Below are positions 6,401 through 7,676 of a stretch of 7,676 bases of DNA, piece by piece. The translations under genes and the position numbers were made by a program. A model generated the notes under the pieces. That model searched no databases and was not told the DNA's origin. It worked only from the letters and a program-made list of their open reading frames with translations. Within the stretch, counting starts at the first letter, position 1. Every line of letters starts with the position of its first letter. Source of the DNA: Flavobacterium psychrophilum (lineage in GTDB: Bacteria > Bacteroidota > Bacteroidia > Flavobacteriales > Flavobacteriaceae); contig QFQM01000201.1 in NCBI GenBank assembly GCA_003243255.1, positions 1 to 7,676 of the forward strand, written 5' to 3'.

Positions 6401-7676
6401 TGCATTTGCTACAAACAGATCATATCCGTTAGCAGGAACAATTGCAGGTGCTGTCCAGTTTACTACTGCTGTAGTAGTGTTAAGCGTACCAATAGTAAGC
6501 GCTGTAGGCTGAGGACAAGTAACAAGAGAAAGGTTAACGTTATCTACCGCAGCGGCAGGCATTGAACCAACACTTCCGTCGTTCCTCCACTCAAATACAA
6601 GTCGCATTACCTGACCGTTCCATGTTGCAGGAGCGTTTATTATAGTAAGTGAGTTTTGCCAGTTTGTCTGAAGGTTAAGGTTACCGCCTATTTGCATGCG
6701 GTCTGTTCCGGCAGCAATCTGAGTACCCGGTGTTGGAGTAAATGATGCAGGAACAATCCATACCCTTAGGTAATCACAACAAGATTCTCCAAATCCTTTC
6801 CAGTCGAAATTAAGAGACAGTTGCCCGATATTAGCCGGCATCTGAACATCTCTATACGCCTGAACAACACTTGTCGCGCTGATTGTAAAAGCATTTGTTA
6901 CACCATTGTCATTAGATATATATAGTGAGTTAGCCGGGCTGTTACTTGTAGCCGACCCTACTCTCCATTGGTTGATCTGAGTTCCATTATTTAATGTGAA
7001 GCCATGAGCTCCTGAATCAAAATTCTGGATTAGATTTAAAGTTGCCGGTACCTGAGTAGTCGTAAATATATACGGTCCTGCCCAAATACTGTAGTTACCT
7101 CCACCACAGTTTTCTCTTACATAAAACTCATAAGCTGTTGCAGGCTGAAAAGCTGCAGTAGCAGGAGTATTAACACCTCCAACAGTATTACCTGTGTTAG
7201 AAGTAAATGTAGTTGCATTAGCCGGTGATGGTAGTCCTGAACCAGCAAGCTGAACAGCTACCTGCCATGAAGTAGCAGTTGCTGTACCCGGTGTCCAGCC
7301 CAGTGTAGCGGTTGTTCCTGTTACAGCAGTTACAGTACCAGCTGTAGGCTGAGGACAAAATACCTGTTGTATTGTAAGCGTATAAGGTGTTGTTTGCGGT
7401 GTACCGTTGGTAGATATTACAAAGTAATATGTTGTACCTGCGGTCATTGCAAATGAAGCATTGTTATATGCTGCTGATGCAGAAGCAAGTCCTCCTGTTA
7501 AACATGAAACGCCAATATTAGCACAGCTGCTGTAAACAAACAGACCTGCAGGACCTCCTGTCCCTCCTAAGTTAATATTGTAGTTTCCTGTTGCAGCAGG
7601 TGTATATGAATATACTACGTCATTACCGGCAAGGTAGTTTCCTGTACTACCACAGCCTGTACCCGAGATACCTTCA
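212..7676 (-). CDS. Giant multidomain T9SS surface adhesin (Fn3 / anchor-J / PKD-like), 5' partial
   Basis: This is a secreted or cell-surface protein, probably an adhesin or gliding-associated filament protein exported by the type IX secretion system. No stop occurs in this frame from 7676 down to the TAA at 214-212, giving at least 2,487 residues. The Met at 7447-7445 lies inside a conserved PPC-like strand (AMTAGTTYYFVIST) and 76 open codons precede it, so it is not the start; the start and signal peptide are outside the window. Residues are numbered here from that internal Met. Domains in order: PPC-like (to 30), Fn3 1-4 alternating with anchor-J 1-4 (31-1135), Fn3-5 (1136-1228), DSANNGWGG domain (1229-1343), Fn3-6 (1344-1442), nidogen-like (1443-1758), a short module (1760-1850), PKD-like, three ACDSY repeats (1934-2169), two PKD-like domains, and a type B sorting domain (2327-2411). 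The protein is rich in Thr, Asn, Ala, Gly and Pro and poor in Lys, as is usual for such adhesins. No catalytic domain is visible. The ligand is unknown. Family assignment is confident; the adhesive role is inferred. Confidence 0.95.
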   Translation of the reverse strand, partial: EGISGTGCGSTGNYLAGNDVVYSYTPAATGNYNINLGGTGGPAGLFVYSSCANIGVSCLTGGLASASAAYNNASFAMTAGTTYYFVISTNGTPQTTPYTLTIQQVFCPQPTAGTVTAVTGTTATLGWTPGTATATSWQVAVQLAGSGLPSPANATTFTSNTGNTVGGVNTPATAAFQPATAYEFYVRENCGGGNYSIWAGPYIFTTTQVPATLNLIQNFDSGAHGFTLNNGTQINQWRVGSATSNSPANSLYISNDNGVTNAFTISATSVVQAYRDVQMPANIGQLSLNFDWKGFGESCCDYLRVWIVPASFTPTPGTQIAAGTDRMQIGGNLNLQTNWQNSLTIINAPATWNGQVMRLVFEWRNDGSVGSMPAAAVDNVNLSLVTCPQPTALTIGTLNTTTAVVNWTAPAIVPANGYDLFVANASTPAPTATTTPTQTGITGTSATITPLTPDTFYYVWVRANCGSTDKSFWTGPVMFSTPQVPAAMDYTQNFDAGAHNFTLSNGTQTNKWVVGGATFQSAANSLYISNDNGVTNAYDIALQSVVHAYRDITIPGTVPSGQALLQFNWKCVAETGDYFRVWNVPLTYTPTPGTQITAAASGGTQIGGNFTGSATWATSNNVVTIPAAQLGTTRRIIFEWFNNGFTGIQPPAAIDNISFKVITCPAPTALVLGTPLTTNSAVVNWTAPTAAPASYDYYYSTAATPPTDGTTPSGNVTTTSATLNGLTDSTNYNVWVRSNCGGAAGTSFWIGPLNFNTPQIPAPMPYSQNFDAGASNYTLNNGTQTNKWVVGGATFNSPANSLYISNDNGATNNYTETSTSVVQAYRDIQMPASIPTNQVLLQFDWKAAGESCCDYLRVWVVPVTFTPTPGTQITAAASGGVQIGGNLNNNNTWTTVNNVLNATGWGGSIRRIIFEWRNDGSIGPSPGAAIDNINMSVITCSAPSGLALASIDAVNATFTWTASTPPAASYDYYLTTSPVAPVAGTVPTGNVTGTSLTLTGLPDSTNYYLWIRSNCGAADGTSFWVGGINFNTPQIPVNLPYTQNFDAAGNPGFTYTTGTQPNKWVVGGATFNSASTSLYISNDNGVTNNYNSTSASTVHAYRDVVIPAGVTALDFAFDWKNVGESGDYVRVWRVPLNYNPVAGTAITAVAGQRELVTTANLFGSSTWQTASYAPTVPAGTTQRFVFEWINNTFTAGAPPAAIDNISIKALTCPKPTNLTATNIGMTSATLGWTEAGTATQWEVYVVPQTAAAPAQNAAGTPADSNPFLYEGMTAGTLYKYYVRAICGPNDNSQWSGPFNFNTNVCEIEDQCPVNFILTDSANNGWGGVTMTVRQSGIVVGTLGPQLASGGGPVTVTLPLCKGLPYEVFFNPGGTGPAQVGLQIVNPFNNQTVFQRVAGATASDQNTLIYTGIPYCSEITCPQPTNLVSESVVNAPGTTQLSWTPGGTETQWEVVVQPQGGAFPSNTPATSEIVDEPEFILANVTAGVPYEYYVRAICGPDDKSFWSGALRFSIFTPPACADVTVVDADLDIIAPDTEYVICPGEELCVDFSASFYTAAAQTTSYEVESIPYVPPFPTLGGTPLPIDVDDIWGPKVVLPFEFCFMGDVYNAAQVGSNGIVSFNADQATGAGSGWAFSQTIPNATFPQKNAIYGVYQDTNPNPTNNSWDNPNINYQVMGNYPCRAFVVSFNELAQFNCSTDSAADQAIGAQSSQIVIYEITNIIEVYVKRRVPCTSWQGGVGLIGIQNAAGTVGFAPPGRNTGPWTANLEAWRFTPNGDTSVVFEWLQNGDFFSNDQSVEVCATAGTTVMTARASYNLCNGTTVTRQSDFTIRVEEQIIPANDPADLTKCGNGEDVTFDLTTAVADVFADPTGYTFAYYPTEQDATDETNAIADPTAFVTNATTTVWVRIMKDGLPCFITASFDVIISNFAPVFGITPDASICDGTSATIAVVPDASEDLTGATYSWTVDGNPLPDVTASITVTVDGSYEVTVNKNGCVGTATSVVTVVPMPVADAPADVTACDSYVLPALSADNSYYTATGGPNGTGTQIAAGEDVGTVLGVGAHTIYVYAVAPTLAACTDENSFVVTINATPVLDDLADVTACDSYVLEALTGNNAAANYYTAPDGGGTMLSAGDVISTTQTIYIYQATGTVPNCFDEESFTVTITETPVADAPVDVTACDSYELPALSAGNTYYTAPGGPNGGGTAISAGDSVSSTQTIYVYAVAAGNATCFDENSFIVNITPTPQFSLGGPYVACLATNLTVSVSNANFDLTTATYVWTVNGVPAGTNSSTIDGTEFGTYEVTVTVGTCSHTESVEVTADTTVIDLTFTDICENNVYTLEVSDVDGSFNPDTASYVWTGPEGFTSTDRKIVPGPLGEYMVTVTTADGCVSIDTFEVTSTACEIPRGISPNNDGYNDEFDLTSLGVKKLSIFNRYGQEVYSRTSYTKEWHGQTNKGDELPSGTYFYMVERTTGETKTGWVYINRQE
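470..703 (-). other. PKD/Ig-like domain 3
   Basis: Residues 2249-2326 contain LTFTDICENNVYTLEV, ASYVWTGPEGFTST, LGEYMVTVTTADGC and IDTFEVTST. This is the Ig-like fold that usually sits directly before a type B sorting domain. The wording Y-x-W-x-G-P-x-G-F-x-S is common at this position in flavobacterial proteins. Confidence 0.72.
704..940 (-). other. PKD/Ig-like domain 2
   Basis: Residues 2170-2248 contain FSLGGPYVACLATNLTVSV, TATYVWTVNGVPAG, FGTYEVTVTVGTC and a VEVTAD end strand. It has the same Y-x-W-x-x-x-G and G-x-Y-x-V-x-V pattern and paired cysteines as PKD/Ig-like domain 1. It links the ACDSY repeats to the last PKD-like domain. Confidence 0.7.
941..1171 (-). repeat. ACDSY repeat 3 (77 residues)
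   Basis: Residues 2093-2169 contain VADAPVDVTACDSYELPAL, YYTAPGGPNGGGTAISAGD, SSTQTIYVYAV and CFDENSFIVNI. Its first half resembles repeat 1 and its second half (S-x-TQTIY, CFDE) resembles repeat 2. That mosaic fits past recombination between copies. Confidence 0.82.
1172..1402 (-). repeat. ACDSY repeat 2 (77 residues)
   Basis: Residues 2016-2092 contain DVTACDSYVLEAL, YYTAPDGGGTMLSAGD, STTQTIYIYQA and CFDEESFTVTI. It is the most diverged at its start (VLDDLADV where the others have VADAP). Two cysteines, in ACDS and CFDE, occur at the same places in all three copies and probably pair. Confidence 0.82.
1403..1648 (-). repeat. ACDSY repeat 1 (82 residues)
   Basis: Residues 1934-2015 read PVADAPADVTACDSYVLPAL..., then YYTATGGPNGTGTQI, TIYVYAV and CTDENSFVVTI. 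It is five residues longer than repeats 2 and 3, mostly through the EDVGTVLGVGAHT loop. Its first half is closest to repeat 3, at the DNA level as well. Confidence 0.82.
1655..1897 (-). other. PKD/Ig-like domain 1
   Basis: Residues 1851-1931 show ICDGTSATIAVVPDAS, TYSWTVDGNPLPD, VDGSYEVTVNKNGC and a VVTVV end strand. The 'Y-x-W-x-x-x-G' and 'G-x-Y-x-V-x-V-x-x-x-G-C' pattern is typical of the PKD/Ig-like repeats near the end of T9SS adhesins. It is a spacer-type beta sandwich with a likely Cys-Cys bridge. Confidence 0.7.
1898..2173 (-). other. Short Bacteroidota surface-protein module
   Basis: Residues 1759-1850 contain NDPADLTKCG, VTFDLTTAVADVFADPTGYTF, YYPTEQDATDETNAI, TVWVRIMKDGLPCF and FDVIIS. 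Modules with 'L-x-x-C...F-D-L-T' followed by 'Y-Y-x-T...A', 'I-x-x-P...Y/F' and 'V-W-V-R' recur in flavobacterial gliding-associated proteins just before the C-terminal repeats. I know no firm function. The two cysteines probably pair. Confidence 0.5.
2174..3121 (-). other. Nidogen-like domain with flanking strands
   Basis: Residues 1443-1758. An N-terminal segment (CADVTVVDADLD, YVICPGEELCVDF) leads into the core: WGPKVVLPFEFCFMG (from about 1515), VGSNGIVSFN, NAIYGVYQDTNPNPTNNSW, PCRAFVVSFNELAQFNC, QIVIYEITNIIEVYVKRR, GVGLIGIQNAAGT and APPGRNTG, then EAWRFTPNGD. The 'P-F-x-F-x-F-x-G ... V-x-S-N-G-x-V-x-F' opening and the 'I-x-x-Y-x-x-T-N-x-I-E-V-Y' strand resemble nidogen-like extracellular domains found in T9SS-exported proteins. 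The tail (EWLQNGDFFSNDQSVEVC to DFTIRVEE) resembles an Ig-like strand set. It is probably a structural or ligand-contact domain; no catalytic residues are recognisable. Confidence 0.6.
3122..3418 (-). other. Fn3 domain 6
   Basis: Residues 1344-1442 open CPQPTNLVSES, carry TQLSWTPGGTETQWEVVV and close YYVRAICGPDDKSFWSGALRF. It shares with the other five the N-terminal CPxP cysteine and the F-strand 'CG' cysteine, a likely disulphide clamp. It is the last Fn3 before the nidogen-like region. Confidence 0.82.
3419..3763 (-). other. Small Cys-bounded domain with DSANNGWGG motif
   Basis: Residues 1229-1343 (115 aa) run from CEIEDQCPVNFILTDS through GWGGVTMTVRQSG, LPLCKGLPYEVFF and YTGIPYCSEIT. From memory of the family, flavobacterial adhesins often carry a module between Fn3 domains with the motif D-S-x-G-D-G-W-N-G. 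Here the motif reads DSANNGWGG, so the central Gly-Asp is replaced by Asn-Asn. Four cysteines (in CEIEDQC, PLCK and PYC) may form disulphides. The function of the module is not known to me. Confidence 0.55.
3764..4042 (-). other. Fn3 domain 5
   Basis: Residues 1136-1228 open CPKPTNLTATN, carry ATLGWTEAGTATQWEVYV and close YYVRAICGPNDNSQWSGPF. The 'ICGPxD' ending and the 'TQWEV' strand match Fn3-6, not Fn3-1 to -4, so Fn3-5 and -6 form a second subfamily in the same protein. No J domain follows it; the small DSANNGWGG domain comes next. Confidence 0.8.
4043..4858 (-). repeat. Adhesin unit 4: Fn3-4 + anchor-J 4 (subtype B)
   Basis: This unit is 272 residues long. The Fn3 part (864-959) opens CSAPSG and closes IRSNCGAADGTSFWVGG. 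The J domain (960-1135) has TQNFDAAGNPGF, NKWVVGGATF, SLYISNDNG, TVHAYRDVVIP, FDWKNVGESGDYVRVW, FEWINNTF and PPAAIDN. HAYRD, ESGDY without cysteines, NLFGSSTW and PPAAIDN align it with unit 2. Its middle has diverged: REL-VTTANLFG replaces the QIGGN segment of the other three. Confidence 0.85.
4859..5686 (-). repeat. Adhesin unit 3: Fn3-3 + anchor-J 3 (subtype A)
   Basis: This unit is 276 residues long. The Fn3 part (588-684) opens CPAPTALVLG and closes VRSNCGGAAGTSFWIGP. The J domain (685-863) has SQNFDAG, NKWVVGGATF, SLYISNDNG, VVQAYRDIQMP, FDWKAAGESCCDYLRVW, VQIGGNLN, FEWRNDGSIG and AAIDN. The CysCys pair, QAYRD, GGNLN and EWRNDGS tie it to unit 1 rather than to its direct neighbours. Confidence 0.85.
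5099..5131 (-). repeat. 33-bp exact direct repeat, copy in anchor-J 3
   Basis: The segment is identical over 33 bases to 6758-6790, lying 1,659 bases away. It encodes the ESCCDYLRVW strand of the subtype A jelly-roll. The match includes synonymous positions, so it indicates recent shared descent or gene conversion and not only protein-level selection. Confidence 0.85.
5687..6517 (-). repeat. Adhesin unit 2: Fn3-2 + anchor-J 2 (subtype B)
   Basis: This unit is 277 residues long. The Fn3 part (311-408) opens CPQPTALTIG and closes VRANCGSTDKSFWTGP. The J domain (409-587) has TQNFDAG, NKWVVGGATF, SLYISNDNG, VVHAYRDITIP, NWKCVAETGDYFRVW, TQIGGN, FEWFNNGF and PPAAIDN. Subtype B is marked by HAYRD, the absence of the CysCys pair before DY, and a PPAAIDN ending. 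A lone Cys in WKCVAETGDY is absent from the other J domains and could be an unpaired thiol. Confidence 0.85.
6518..7357 (-). repeat. Adhesin unit 1: Fn3-1 + anchor-J 1 (subtype A)
   Basis: This unit is 280 residues long. The Fn3 part (31-133) opens CPQPT and closes VRENCG...IWAGPYIF. The second part (134-310) is a cleaved-adhesin / choice-of-anchor-J (MAM-like jelly-roll) domain. It shows IQNFDSG, QWRVGSAT, NSLYISNDNG, AYRDVQMP, FDWKGFGESCCDYLRVW, MQIGGNLN, FEWRNDGS and AAVDN. Subtype A is marked by the CysCys pair before DYLRVW and by FEWRNDGS near the end. This unit is the most diverged of the four in its first J strands (INQWRVGSATSNS where the others have NKWVVGGATF). Confidence 0.85.
6758..6790 (-). 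repeat. 33-bp exact direct repeat, copy in anchor-J 1
   Basis: This is the partner of the identical 33-base segment at 5099-5131, in the same codon phase and the same structural position of J domain 1. The flanks are also similar but carry scattered substitutions. Confidence 0.85.
7358..7676 (-). other. PPC-like beta-sandwich domain, cut by the window edge
   Basis: The translated sequence shows the pattern GNDVVYSYTPAATGNYNI, then GLFVYSSCANIGVSCL, then AGTTYYFVIST and YTLTIQQ. This is the strand pattern of the bacterial pre-peptidase C-terminal (PPC-like) domain, common in Bacteroidota surface proteins: a 'D-V-x-Y-S-Y-T-P' opening, a central 'Y-x-x-C' strand and a 'Y-Y-F-V-I' strand. Its N-terminal edge, and whatever precedes it, are outside the window. 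The domain is non-catalytic and probably acts as a spacer or carbohydrate/protein contact module. Confidence 0.65.

Noticed and set aside
941..7357. Regularly spaced repeats as a CRISPR array or integron-like structure
   Set aside because: The repeats are long, degenerate, in frame and encode protein modules. There are no short identical repeats with unique spacers, and no cas or integrase genes.
7445..7447. ATG as the start codon of the long frame
   Set aside because: The frame stays open for 76 more codons to the window edge, and those codons encode the first strands of the same PPC-like domain. This Met is internal.

Overview
The window is almost entirely one very long, incomplete reading frame on the minus strand (stop codon at 212-214, open to the window edge at 7676), followed on the same strand by the first 36 codons of a second gene (1-109). 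The long frame encodes a multidomain surface adhesin. It ends in the gliding-motility/type IX secretion 'type B' C-terminal sorting domain. The second gene starts like a PorP/SprF-family outer-membrane protein of the type IX secretion system (T9SS). T9SS, type B sorting domains, PorP/SprF proteins and cleaved-adhesin/choice-of-anchor-J modules together point to Bacteroidota, most likely a Flavobacteriaceae member (Flavobacterium-like). The genus cannot be fixed from this sequence.

Layout in the direction of transcription (high to low coordinates): a PPC-like domain cut by the window edge (7358-7676); four tandem Fn3 + cleaved-adhesin/anchor-J units (7357-4043); a fifth Fn3 (4042-3764); a small Cys-bounded domain with a DSANNGWGG motif (3763-3419); a sixth Fn3 (3418-3122); a large nidogen-like domain (3121-2174); a short Bacteroidota surface-protein module (2173-1898); a PKD/Ig-like domain (1897-1655, with a short linker); three 'ACDSY' repeats (1648-941); two more PKD/Ig-like domains (940-470); and the sorting domain (469-212). 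At least 2,487 residues are visible. The signal peptide and true start lie outside the window, and the Met codon at 7447-7445 is internal.

The stop is followed by a strong intrinsic terminator (183-146) and, about 37 bases later, the start of the PorP/SprF-like gene. In the F. johnsoniae SprB/SprF model, a PorP/SprF-like protein is needed for secretion of a neighbouring type B adhesin, so the two genes here probably form an adhesin plus dedicated export partner pair. A candidate Bacteroidota-type promoter for the second gene overlaps the terminator.

I see no RNA genes, mobile elements or CRISPR arrays, and no credible plus-strand genes. The most interesting structure is inside the adhesin: its four Fn3+J units alternate between two subtypes (A-B-A-B), which suggests a two-unit block was duplicated. 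I found no evidence of a wholly new system.
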